DNA from: Channallabes apus | Lineage: Eukaryota > Chordata > Actinopteri > Siluriformes > Clariidae | NCBI GenBank assembly: GCA_030522415.1 | Contig: CM060118.1 | Coordinates: forward strand, 21,968,651 to 22,032,650 | Direction: 5' to 3' | DNA: 64,000 nt | Shown here: positions 1 to 24,659 of the stretch, one piece after another | Position numbering within the stretch: the first letter of the stretch is position 1 | Layout of the letters: every line of letters starts with the position of its first letter | Program-made: the position numbers and the translations under genes | Notes under the pieces: model-generated | Databases searched by the model: none | Seen by the model: only the letters and a program-made list of their open reading frames with translations | Told to the model about the DNA's origin: nothing

Positions 1-300
1 CAGAAACATGCTGCCTGCCGCTTTACAGAGACATGCATCCAGTTTAATTGGAAGGAACTTAATTATGCAGCGAACCAATAACCTTAAGAACACTACAAAT
101 ACAACAAAGGACTTTATAAGTGGAAAACCTGTGATGTTTTGGATAAGCTGAGTTAATCACATGACCTTAAACCAACTCAGCCTGGGTTTGAGCTTCTGAA
201 GAGGAGAGTGAAGGAAGAAATCCCCAAAACAATCAAAGCCTGAAAGAAGCTGTGAAACATGTCTGGAAAAGCAGCAATGAAGGAGAATGCATTAGGCGTG
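1..300 (+). mobile_element. Decayed Tc1/mariner-superfamily fragment (tentative)
   Basis: The stretch around 160-270 (cagcctgggtttgagcttct, then a GA-rich run and aaagcctgaaagaagctgtg) reads like the C-terminal part of a DDE transposase gene (Asn-Pro-Ala-Glu followed by a Lys-rich helix). A similar, equally broken stretch lies at 32570-32660. There is no open frame and no terminal repeat in view, so this is a relic inside an OGDHL intron. It could be a pogo/Tigger-like rather than a Tc1-like fragment. Confidence 0.3.
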
Positions 301-586
301 GAGTTTTGCTAGTTTTATTCAGTTATTGCAAGCAATAGATATAAGATCAAGTAACATTTATGAAAAAAAATATTGCCAAATGTTATCAAGCTATTATATC
401 AACATACTCAAAGAATTATTTTGCTATCATTTTTCTCACTTAACAAATAAGCAAACAAGAGATTTTGCCTTGCTATTCCAATACATACAGAGGGGTTTCT
501 GTTAGTTGTCAGCATTACCACTGTTTTTGAGATCTTGCCAGATATACACTGAAGTTCTACATTCATTTGTGCGATGAATGTTACAG

Positions 587-14239
<13,653 letters not shown>

Positions 14240-14854
14240 TGCTAATGAACTACTTACTCTAAATATTTGTTAGAACAGCTGCCATGGAGGCTCGCTCTCA
14301 AAGCACATTGTGTTCCTAGCAATAGTGTGAGACTGTGTGATTCAGGTTTTGGTTGTTGATGTTTTAGAAATTAGATATAGACTGTTAAGTCATATTTAAG
14401 TACACAGATACAGAAATTAATAGAAAATAATATTAGAATGCATATGTACACCACTCCTTGGATCACTTAGAGTAGAATATACTGTATCACAATGCTTTTG
14501 AACTCAGGTTATTCTCAACTACATTATTTTTTCCCCCCCATCTCTCATCACTTAGGGCCACACCTGGCTGCCTTCCGAGGCACTGAATAGATGGCATAGT
14601 GAAAAGCAACAGTATTCTTTATTGCCATCATGATATTCGTAGTTTCTCTTAAATTACGATTGTCCTTTTGGGACTATAAAGTACCATGATCTAAAGTGTT
14701 TAAAAAAAAACATGTTTAAAATACATGCCACTAAAATACAGAAACACTGTCTTCTTAAACACTGGCAGGGTACAAAAAAGTTTGCCACTTGGATAAGCAA
14801 ACACTTAAGACCCTTTGAAGGGATAATTATTGCAGTGATGAACATGTTTCAGTT

Positions 14855-14860
14855 AATAAA
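14855..14860 (+). terminator. OGDHL: Putative OGDHL polyadenylation signal
   Basis: This is an AATAAA hexamer about 615 bases after the OGDHL stop codon in AT-rich, gene-free sequence. The 3' untranslated region 14240-14880 otherwise shows no element. Other weaker signals cannot be excluded. Confidence 0.4.
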
Positions 14861-14929
14861 TGTTTTAACCCTTTCTGGTGCAGCAAATACATTTTTTAAC
14901 CTTACATGATGCAGTTGAGGTAGCTTCTC

Positions 14930-15800
14930 ATTTCTTAAACAACCATTTCGGAAGATGTATTCCATGATGGTGAAAAAGATGTTTCAGGACAGTGTTTCAC
15001 AAGGGTCAAATTATTTACCTGCATCAAGCAAAGTAAACAACTAGGGAGATTCGTAAAATTACTGGAATCTGGTTAAGGACTGTAGCGTTTATTATTAAAA
15101 CCTCAAAGGATAGTGCTGAACTCTCAACAAAATCAAGAATGATTGTGATCAGGGGCGGCACAGTGTTGAATTTGTATTGTTAAAAATTAACAGTAGACAT
15201 TAAAGCTACAGTATGTTTAATAGTGAAAGAGTATTTTCACTTACAATGCAATTAGAACTCACAGGGATTAAACAGCTGGGTGCCCATAAAAACCCCTTGT
15301 TGGAGAAACTGATCAGGAAAAAGGCTTCAATTTGTTAGGGAGCATAATAATTGGATATTTGACAAAAAAAAAGTCCAGATTTACCCTATTCCAGATCCAT
15401 GTTGTTTTTGGTCTGGAGTTGCTTCAGATGGTGAGATTTTGGCTCTGAATGTACTGAATGGACAGGTTATCACATCGATGGATTTTTTCATGCCTGTTGA
15501 CACGACCATATTCCAGGGTGACAATGCCAAGATCCATCAGGCTCAAATTGTGGAAGAGTTGTTCTGGGAGCATGAGGAGTCATTTTCACACAGAAATTGG
15601 CCACAACAAAGGTTTTTACTTTAATCACATAGAATTTTTTTAAAATGTGATGGAGAAGTCTTTATGGAGTGCTTTGACTCTCCAATGATCAGTACAAGAT
15701 CTCAGACAAAACATTTATGAAAAACTGTATAATCAAGGCAAAAAACAGTCCAACAAAATATTAGAGGATTTGACTTTTTCATTGGCTAGGCCGTACTGTA
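14930..15800 (+). mobile_element. Decayed mariner/Tc1-type transposon
   Basis: Around 15480-15600 a broken frame reads FQGDNAKIHQA..VEELF, the second-aspartate region of a Tc1/mariner DDE transposase. Upstream text is frame-shifted transposase-like sequence. The right end near 15770-15790 (attggctaggccgtactg) resembles the ggccaggcag terminus of the 4112 family. No intact protein remains. Confidence 0.5.
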
Positions 15801-15908
15801 TATCATCATTAATAGTGACATGGCAATCTGTGTATGGCTCTGTCTCAAAAATAATGGTGTAATATTATTATTACAAATGTCTAATTTGTCTAATTCAATA
15901 TTCTAATA

Positions 15909-18900
15909 TCATATTTGGTGTTGATGGTATGCATTCCTTACTGCTTCTAGAGCTTCTTGACACAGTGGATCAAGCTGCCCATCACCTCCTAATGAAACAA
16001 GAAACGAAACAGAAACATTTAGTATCTAAACTCCACCTACAATATACCAGGGCTTGACATTGGCACCCGCCAAATGCGGGTAAAATTTGGCTGTGGCGGG
16101 TAATAACTTTAGTCTCACTAGCCACTTTGGTGGGTAGTTTATTCTTTGGCATGACAATATATTTTTGTTGTAGAAAGTCATCATCTCTAAAGTTATCCGA
16201 TATAATAAACGCATTGCGACGCAATATTACGCGCATAAACCGCGCATGAATGTAATGAGGACATTTAATACCTCTCTCTACACATGCATTGTGCGCATGC
16301 ACGCACACACACACTTTTACTTCCTGTTTGGTGTGTGTGCATCATTTCCTTAAAGGGCTATTGCTTCTCAACAGGATGAGAATGTTTGCCCCTTTCGCAT
16401 AGGTTATTTACTGATTATATATAAAAAAGTAATCACTATTAAAAATCTATTTAGATTTCGTGTTGAATGATAGAAAATTCATCAATTGATTGAATTACCT
16501 TACACTATAAAGAGTCAACACAACAAGATAAACCAAAGTTCATTGTCCTAACTCAGAATTCTGATATAATAATACATAATGAATAATACCTGATAATAGT
16601 ACACATAATAACACACTAAATAAATGATAAATGTTCCGAGTTTTCAATTTCATGTGGTAAGAGGCTTGAATTTAAATTCAATAAGCAGAATATACTGTTC
16701 ATGTTTGCATGTTTTTATATTGGGAGTTATCTTAACAGTACTGAATACTTGACTACTACTATAGTGATACAGTGTATGTTGTCATTTATAAGTAAATCTG
16801 GATATAACAAACATTAACGTATCATGGTGAAGAAAAAACTGCGATTTTCTGGTAACAAAATTGTGGCTAGTAAAATGGCTGAATGGCTAGTGACTCCGGA
16901 AATCCACTAGCCACATTGGCCAGTGAGCAAAAAAGTTAATGCCATGCCCTGCAATATATATAAAAAGAAATTCATTGGTGGACATCTGAACATCACACCA
17001 TATGTGCGTCTTACCTAAACTGTCACCACAATGTTGGAAGCGCAGAATAATCTTAAAGGTCTTTGTACACTGTATAATACATAAATTAAGATTTCTCTTC
17101 ATTGTATTTAAAGGGCCTAAACATGTTACAGTGAGACAATGCGTGTGTGAGTCAAGGTTGGATTTAAAAATAATTGAGTGGCCTGCAGACCCCTAATGTT
17201 AATTCCACTGAAAACTTTTTGGAGGTGCTAAAACACTGACTGTGCCCAAGGTCTCCTCGTCCATCATCAGTGCCTCACCTCACAAATGTTTCTTTTGGTT
17301 GAATAAGCACATTCCCTCAGCCACACTCCAAAATAGTTGAAAGCCTTTTAATAATAGTGCAAATTATAATAACAGCAAAGAAAGGAGTTGGATCTAGAAT
17401 TAGAAGAACACACAAGTGGTCACATACTTTCGGCCATATAGCGTAGATAGTAATTCTTTATAATATGAGTGGCATTCAAGTCAAACAGGACCTTTTTATT
17501 GTGCAAATTAACAGAACACGTTATAAGAGTAAACCTACCTTTATTTATCTACATAATCCCCTACTACACTAATGCACTTGTACCAAAATTTCACTATTGC
17601 TTGGATACCATTAAAGTAGAAAGATTTTTCAGTAGGACAGAGACATGACCAGACTGCCTGCTTTATGTCTAAAACACTTGCTTTAATGGCCCAAACATGT
17701 GGAAAACGCTTGAATCGAGCGGATGTGGCAATAACCCCCATTTGAGTGACTGCAATTTGCAAGTGGTCATCATGAATGACTTTATGTACAATTTCCACAA
17801 AAATATATGTCTCTCCCGCAAGTTACTTGTTGATTTTAAAGGATCATGCATTCCAGTTACTGAAAGTTCCAAGCCACCTCGGCCGGGAACGTCATTCATG
17901 GACAGACAGCCTTCTTTAAAAGGTTTGCACCATTCACGTTTTTTCTGCAGATAAGTGTCTCATCACTTAACTGTACTTAAAGTCTTATGTTTATGTCAAT
18001 CAGTTTTATGCCTTTATTCATGAGAAATTTCATCACAAGTACCGGTTTGGCTTGAACGCCACTTGTATACGCCTAGATCAATGACCGCATTAATGGTTTG
18101 TGCAAATTTTATAATTATATAAACTCAAATCTTCTAATAATTAGGAAAGCCCTGATGATAGTCAATAGTCAAGTTAACATATGAAGGAAAAGTCTGGAAA
18201 TTGGGTTAGATGTACAGTAACAGCAAAAAAAAATAGATCTGGCACCTGTGGGAGTTGGATCACTTTATAACAGATAAATGAAACAACCATGGTACTGTAG
18301 CATTGTAGTTCAATCCTGAGTTTGGATTATTGTCTACATTGCATCTATTCATGTATTTGTGGTTTTCTTCCAGGTTCATGCCAACTAACTGCCAACTGGC
18401 AATTCCTTTTCACCCCAATGTATGAAGGATTGGGTGAACATGTGTTAAGGATTGGGTGAACTGGTTATGGCCAGTGTCACTTGAATAGGCTCCAGGTTCT
18501 CCAGGACAGAGATACAGTAATAAAACTTAAGATAGACGGATGAATGAATAAAACACAATAGCATATATACATTTCTTCCATAATTAAAGAAATGGGAAAT
18601 TAATATAGCTGGAATACAATAGGAATGCACTATATACTGTATGTGTGTTCAGTATTGGATGATAAATTGGTGAGTTAGTTATTTACTTTATTTTTAAGGA
18701 ATATTTGAAAACTATAAATGATATTTGGATCTTTTTGGATTCATGTCCACATACACCAGCTGCAGTATTGTTTATACTATTTTATATAAAAGCGGTTCCC
18801 GAAGTCCTGCAGCAGTCGGATGTGGTAGTGTTGAACAGTAGTTATTTCCCGGTTTTCTGTCTCGGTGTAGCGATTAGATATTCATACTGAGGTTGGGGTT

Positions 18901-19267
18901 TTATTACCGAACTCCAGCTTGTTGATGTCACACTGATACACGCTTTCTCCATGAACCAGCAGCTCCACCTGGTTCCAGTCCGGTGCTTCCTCAAGAACAC
19001 ACACGTAGCCGCAGTCTCTCAGAACCGCTAAACAAAATAAAATAAATAAAAACATTCTTCATGCCAGTGTGAATTATCGTGAACTTGTTTTACGTTTATT
19101 TCCCCCAAAGTTAATTCCCTCTGACAAGCGGTTAGCTTAAACTACGCATTAGCCAATCAATAACTGTAGTCTACTGAACCTTGCAGGCCTTCTAGGCGAA
19201 AAGTCTTGTAATTCACAACTCCACACGACTCGTAAGGGCCATAGCGAATAGTGACCAGCGAAGACAT
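15909..19267 (-). CDS. C10orf53: UPF0728 family protein, C10orf53 homolog
   Basis: Three coding exons on the minus strand: 19267-19180 (ATG), 19027-18908 and 15988-15909 (TGA). They join in frame to 95 residues; the human protein is 93. Exon 1 gives MSSLVTIRYGPYESCG and KTFRLEGLQ, exon 2 gives RDCGYVCVLEEAPDWN and YQCDINKLEFG, and exon 3 gives GGDGQLDPLCQEALEAVRNAY. These match the family along its whole length, with donors gttcag and gtaata and acceptors tttag and attag. The function of UPF0728 is unknown. The protein is small and soluble, with no signal peptide or membrane segment. Position between OGDHL and CHAT is as in human. The 2.9-kb second intron is filled with transposons (hAT-like, Tc1, mariner). 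The start is the first in-frame ATG before the conserved VTIRYGPY. Confidence 0.9.
16048..16951. mobile_element. hAT-type non-autonomous element with target duplication
   Basis: The left terminus cagggcttgacattgg and right terminus aatgccatgccctg are imperfect inverted repeats. They are flanked by 8-bp near-identical duplications, caatatac at 16040-16047 and caatatat at 16952-16959. An 8-bp duplication and CAGGG ends point to hAT. Subterminal gctagtg/cactagcc words are repeated on both sides. There is no transposase frame. It lies in intron 2 of C10orf53. Confidence 0.7.
16960..17453 (+). mobile_element. Tc1-like 3' fragment
   Basis: Broken transposase text includes gtgagacaatgcgtgtgtg and a degraded Trp-Pro..Asn-Pro region. 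It ends in ctttcggccatatagcgta, a diverged form of the common teleost Tc1 terminus. No open reading frame survives. Confidence 0.5.
17465..18068. mobile_element. Mariner-like relic with inverted ends
   Basis: The left end gagtggcattcaagtcaaac (17467-17486) and the sequence at 18046-18065 (tttggcttgaacgccactt) are inverted copies. The interior on the minus strand carries two overlapping decayed frames. The 600-bp span contains no complete transposase. Confidence 0.55.
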
Positions 19268-19416
19268 CGCGTATGAGCTCTGTTTTCTGAACCAAATCCT
19301 CAAAAAAACCTGACGCCTTACAGTACAGTAGCAGCAGCGCGCTTTCAACTTCGTGGCTTCTGTTGCGGTTTCTATAGCAACAGACAGCCATGAGACGTAA
19401 TAAGCCTACAGTTGTC

Positions 19417-19560
19417 GTTGATCTTTCGGCTGCTTCCGACAAGGCGTCGCCACAGCGGAATATCCAGTCCGCACTACAACTTGGCAAAGGTTTTACGCCG
19501 GATGCCCTTCCTGACGCAAACCTCTCATTTTATCCGGGCTTGGGACACGTAATAAGCCTA
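19417..19560 (-). mobile_element. RTE-type LINE 3'-end fragment
   Basis: Read on the minus strand this is the sequence found in the opposite orientation at 22428-22574: gcatccggcgtaaaa, gtgcggactgg, ccgctgtggcgac and agcagccgaaag. Only the untranslated 3' tail is left. It sits 150 bases upstream of the C10orf53 start codon, so it may lie within that promoter. Confidence 0.65.
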
Positions 19561-20146
19561 CAGTACTGTACATGTAAAGACGTAATGTAGCGCATAACTC
19601 CGGCCTCAAGCGGCGTTGAGAAACTCTCTGGGAAGTAAAATGAGGGGATATAGTTATTTACTACTCCCTCATACATAATGAAAGAAACGATAGCCTCTGA
19701 TAGTAAGCAAATCAAACTTATATAATATATAAAAGACACAATGTTGGATTGGTTTTCTAGGACAATTCTGTATTTTTTTATTATTATTATGAAATAACCA
19801 ATATGAAATTAGGTAATTAAATATATTAGGTAATTATGTAATTAATATATAAGCAACATCCATACAAACAGAATGTGATCATTTTATGGGGGGGTTCTTT
19901 ACCCATTGTAGACAGTTAGATAGAAACAAGTTCTTCAAACATTTTTCGCCATGTATATTTGAATCTCAATATTTTTTGTGCCAAGAACTTTTTAAAATGG
20001 AAAACAAATTTCACTTATCATCCTTGAATCATAAACTATCTATCTATTTTTTTATGACTCTCAACCAAATATTTATATTGTCGGGTCATTATTTACAGTA
20101 AATATACACCAATCAGCCATACTGTACCATTAACATTGTTTATCAG

Positions 20147-20207
<61 letters not shown>

Positions 20208-20208
<1 letters not shown>

Positions 20209-21015
20209 TCAGCAAAAAAAGAAACGCCCCTTTTTCAGGACTGTGTATTTCAACAATAATGTTGTAAAAATCCAAATATCTAGATCTTCATTGTAAAGTG
20301 TTTAAACAATGTTTTCCATGCATGTTCAATTAACCATAATCAATTAATTAACATGCGCCTGTGGAATGGTCGTTAAGACCTTAACAGCTTACAGAAAGTA
20401 GGCATTTAAGGTCACAGTTCTAAAAACGCAGGACACTAAAGAGACTTGTCTAAAACACCCAAAGAAAGATGCCCAGGGTCCCTGCTCATCTGCGTGAACG
20501 TGCATTAGGCATGCTGCAGGGAGGCATGAGGACTGCTGATGTGGCTAGAGCAATAAATTGCCATGTCCGCATTGTGAGACGCCTAAGACAGCGCTACAGG
20601 GAGACAGGAAGGACAGCTGATCATCCTCGCAGTGGAAGACCACATGTAACATCACCTGCACAGGATGGCTACATCCGAATATCACACCTGCGTGACAGGT
20701 ACAGGATGGCCACAACAACTGCCCGAGTCACACCAGGAACACACAATCCCTCCATCTCACAGCAAGAACTGACAAATCTGGTCCAGTCCATGAGGAGGAG
20801 ATGCACTGCAGTACTTCAAGCAGCTGGTGGCCACACCACATACTGACTAGTACTGTACTTTTGATTTTGAGCCTGTAACATTCAGGGACACATTGTGAAA
20901 CATTTTTAGTTTATGTCTTATGGTGTTGACTCTTTTAGTGTTCATACAAATATTTACACATTAAGTTTACTGAACGTAAAAACAGTTGAAAATCAGAGGA
21001 CGTTTCTTTTTTTGC

Positions 21016-21019
<4 letters not shown>
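20208..21019 (+). mobile_element. Internally deleted Tc1 element, 'cagcaaaaaaagaaacg' family
   Basis: This 812-bp element is bounded by TA dinucleotides with inverted ends (ctcagcaaaaaaagaaacg at left, cgtttctttttttgctgaa at right). It is well preserved and so fairly young. It carries the shortened transposase frame at 20469-20846 and lacks the whole catalytic domain. The element integrated within, or at the edge of, an AT array inside an older Tc1 copy. Confidence 0.85.
20469..20846 (+). pseudogene. Tc1 transposase, catalytic domain deleted, frame open
   Basis: The 125-residue open frame starts MPRVPAHLRERALGML. It contains the N-terminal paired-type DNA-binding part: first helix-turn-helix around residues 8-45 with ADVARAINCHVRIVRRLRQR, GRPR-like hinge GRTADHPRSGRP at about 48-59, second helix-turn-helix with ISHLRDRYRMATTTAR. 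At about residue 98 it jumps straight to the C-terminal helix (NLVQSMRRRCTAVLQAAGGHT). Full Tc1 transposases are about 340 residues with a DD34E/D catalytic core, so all three catalytic acids are absent here. It could bind transposon ends but not cut. Whether it is expressed is unknown. Confidence 0.8.
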
Positions 21020-21077
<58 letters not shown>

Positions 21078-21098
21078 CATACTGTGTGTATATATACA

Positions 21099-21148
<50 letters not shown>

Positions 21149-21178
21149 ATACATATACATACTGTGTGTATATATACA

Positions 21179-21219
<41 letters not shown>
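21020..21219 (+). repeat. Compound (AT)n array with repeated 30-bp spacer
   Basis: Three AT runs (21020-21072, 21099-21146, 21180-21219) are separated by two nearly identical spacers containing catatacatactgtgtgtat and atacagt. A further AT run lies on the other side of the Tc1 element at 20149-20207. The YI-repeat frames are artefacts. Confidence 0.9.
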
Positions 21220-21222
<3 letters not shown>

Positions 21223-22427
21223 GATTTTAACAAATAAATACATAGCATACTGTTAGTATACAGTATATAAAATTTACATTTTCATCTTTAAATGATAACA
21301 TTGCCTAGCACTTATTTATAATAATAATGCACTATGAGTGTTTTATAACATTAGGCTCATTATTTTTACTAATTGCTAATCCGTTTGGTGTGGAGTACCA
21401 CTTATTTCCTGCCTGTTGTTACTAAACTACTTAGGCACATTTTACAATAGCATCTGCTTAGTTAAGTCTCAAAGGTGTTTGTAAAATAAGTCTTACCACA
21501 GCAAAGCCAATGCAGCATAAATCAGCAGAAAAAGAATGAAAAAAAAAAGGCAGTTCTAGAAAGACGCCAGAATGCCATGTAGTGCATCACAGCCTGCTGC
21601 ACATCGGGCAAAGCAGGCAAAGAGTCCATGTTAACTCGGTCTGCTAACTCGGTCTGTAAAATTCCCCAGATCCCAATCAGACAAAAAGTCTGATCCAAGG
21701 AGGCTTACGTCGAACCCACAGCACCAAAAGCATCCTCAACACCAAAAGTAATCCTGGTGAAACATTGAAGTACTCCACCAGAAGTCTTGTGAAGTCATGT
21801 CCCAAAGAGCCAGAAATGCCCCAGTGACACAAGGGGAACATACACGATATTGAGTATAATGTTTTGCGTTGTAATGTTATGGCTCATACATGTACATTGT
21901 AATATTCCGGCTAATTAATTAGGCCTTTGAGCTGTTTTTCTTATTAGGCTCAAGATTACATTATTTATTGGCCTACATATTACTACAGTAAGTCATACTG
22001 TAGAGGCATGAATGGAACAGATTTAATAAATTTTACGTCAAACAGATTAATAACTATAAGAACCCATTAATAAATAAATGTTTGATATTGGTGGCTTGTG
22101 ATTTCCTGTGGTAAAATACAACACTAATCAGGAAAAAAAAACAGTTACTGAGAGTGAATGAGTGATTGAGAATACATAATGAAAAAAATGTAAACCAAAG
22201 TGATCAGTGATCCCTGTACCACCACAGAACCTGGCTTTCACAGTTCAAGTTTATTTGTTTAAAAAAACAAAAACAAAGATGAAACATACTCCCTTCGAGC
22301 TTGCAGTGTGTGTTGATGTGCTTGCTTTTTATTTTGATGATAAAGGACCTAGGTTTCTTTCATTATGTGTATTTTGATATAAATGTGTATTATTTTTTTC
22401 TAATTGTAAATTACCCCAGCCACTGGA

Positions 22428-22574
22428 TGCAGTGCCGTTCCCTAGCCCGAATACAATGGGAGGGTTGCGTCAGGAAGGGCATCCGGTGTAAAAACTGCCA
22501 AGTTGTAGTGCGGACTGGATAGTCCGCTGTGGCGACCCCTTGTCGGGAGCAGCCGAAAGACCAAAAAAAAAAAA
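22428..22574 (+). mobile_element. RTE-type LINE 3'-end fragment
   Basis: It contains gggcatccggtgtaaaaact, gtgcggactgg, ccgctgtggcgacccctt and gagcagccgaaagac, and ends in a poly-A run. These are the same 3' words that close the RTE copy at 56225-57186. The fragment is severely 5'-truncated. Confidence 0.7.
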
Positions 22575-23690
22575 ATTATTATTCTAATTGTAAATTATTC
22601 TTCCTTTTGTTGTTCACTCTTCTTTCTACTTCTATCCTGGACTTGTGTTTGGTCAGTTTTTAGAAGTTTACACCTGCATCACTATCAGCTTGATATGCTG
22701 TATATTAATGGATATATATGGCAAGTACGTAAATGAGTGATGTATACGTACTGTAATGTGCACTAGGGGTAAAGAATCTCAAAATGCAACAATGATTACA
22801 TACTCTTCTACACATATTTTAGGTTTTATTTCTTCATCATTTTATTAATTTGATAAAATAATACGTTCACATGAAAAATGAAAATATAAAAATAACATTC
22901 TACTTTGTAAAACATTATGATTCACAAATATCACTTCAACATCTTAAATAAAGATATTTTGTTACTGGCCTTCTACCAGGAACCTTTACAGTACTAAGAA
23001 CGTACTTAAAATACTCTATTACTATATCTATATTCTACTATTTTGGGCACATTAAAATTTTCATTTTGTCTCACGATTTAGTACAGTTACGTACAACAAT
23101 TTCAATAATAACACCTAAACAGAACACTATACAGTAGATAGATAGATATCTACTGTACATTTATCGACATTTTACTGTAGCTACATATCCACATTTATAA
23201 TTGCTTGTCTTGTTTTAGACATGATATACTGTATTCAGGAAATAGATTTATAAATATTGTTAGGTGAGAAATAAACACAACTATTGAATTTATCATACAA
23301 TATTTTATCTTTTTTCTTGTCACATTTAGAGACATGGTTGAGACCATCCTGTTTATACTTATTCAGTTACAGTACCTTTTCCCAACGGTGTAATCAGAGG
23401 TTTGCTATTAACATTATGCCTAGTTTAAAAACAAATATACATCCACAAGAAAGCAACTTTAAATATCAATAACTTCAGTAATTGAGTATGCTTTTAGAAC
23501 TAGTGTCCTTGACAAGCTCTTGCAAATAATAACAGTGGCAATAGAATGCTACATGTGCTGTTTAAGGGTGATGGTATTATACAGTACATGTACATACAGT
23601 AGTGCAAGGAAATCTGAAATCTTTTCTCTCATGGCATTCTAGTGTAGATAATGAAGTCACACAAAATGTATACTCATAGATTAAACTAAA
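22575..23690. other. Intergenic, nothing recognised
   Basis: AT-rich spacer between the C10orf53 upstream region and CHAT, with no conserved exon, inverted ends or tandem array apart from a short gata run near 23134. The short open frames do not resemble proteins. Confidence 0.5.
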
Positions 23691-23960
23691 GTCTTTTAAG
23701 AAACACACTATAGTCAAAAGTGGATGGTCAAAAGTACATGGTCAGTTGTATAGAACGTCTGCTGGAGTATTACAGTTTGCTATAAACTAAGAGGCCAAAC
23801 CTGTTCCAGCATGACAATGCCCATGGCCTCATAGGGAGGTATGAGGGAGAAGACAGGGAAGTCTACTAAAGTTGTGATGGAAGAAATGGAGTGTCCTGAC
23901 CTCGATGCCACTGAACATCCGTGAGATAAACAAGTGTATCACAGTATCATGTAAGTTAAT
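23690..23960 (+). mobile_element. Tc1-like transposase relic
   Basis: The words cctgttccagcatgacaatg followed by ccatggcctc correspond to the Gln-His-Asp-Asn-Ala region around the second catalytic acid. A degraded Pro-Asp-Leu-Asn-Pro region follows (tgtcctgacctcgatgccac). There is no open frame. Confidence 0.6.
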
Positions 23961-24066
23961 GAATACATGTCATGAAAACCAGGGGTTCCTTATACAATTT
24001 AATTACTCGTACATACAATATATTTCTTTGTCATTTATCCAGTCTGTACTAAAGCCCCTGATTTAA

Positions 24067-24067
<1 letters not shown>

Positions 24068-24108
<41 letters not shown>
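24068..24108 (+). repeat. (TTA)n microsatellite
   Basis: About 14 tandem TTA units lie downstream of the 3' end of CHAT. Confidence 0.9.
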
Positions 24109-24659
24109 TTATTTTTTCTTTTTTTCTCCCAGATTGGGAACAAAGACACCTTCGCTTTTTTGGTGTCACTCTAATTGACAGGGAAGAGGGAGAAATGCTA
24201 TCCCTCTTACAGTATCTAGATAGCATGACCAGGTTTGCTTTCTTGCTTTGCCAAACAAAGGTAACTGCTTGCATAATCTCCTGGCATCATCAGGATTTGA
24301 CCACATAATTTAGCAGGGTTAATACAAACACTTTTTTGTTGTTGTTGTAAAAGTACAGAATATATTTTTGGCACCACAAAATCATAAACAGTATTGTGTT
24401 ACACATTTATATTATATGTACTGCATAATAGTGTAGTATGTTAGTATACTATATTAATAGTATATTAGAAATCTTTTGACTTTTAAACACAGAAATTACA
24501 CAATAGCCAAATTATTCACCTTATGGTAGAAATAAAGTTGTTTAGTGCACTTTCTTCTCAAGGTCACTCTTATTGGTTATTCCTTCAGACGGAGCGCTTA
24601 AAGGTCCAACATGAAACCCCTAAAACAGTGTGTTTCCCTACCTATATCTAAGAGGCAAG

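Larger units (their letters stand above)
20107..21890 (+). mobile_element. Older Tc1-like element split by a younger Tc1
   Basis: The left terminus caccaatcagccata follows a TA. The right part (21580-21890) keeps the decayed 3' half of the transposase gene (catcacagcctgctgcacat, ttccccagatcccaatcaga, gtcttgtgaagtcatg) and ends gtaatgttatggct. The 20208-21019 element and long AT arrays lie between the two halves. Family relatives occur at 10097 and 27429. Confidence 0.65.

Noticed and set aside
20913..21243. Ile-Tyr repeat proteins on both strands
   Set aside because: Translation of AT arrays.
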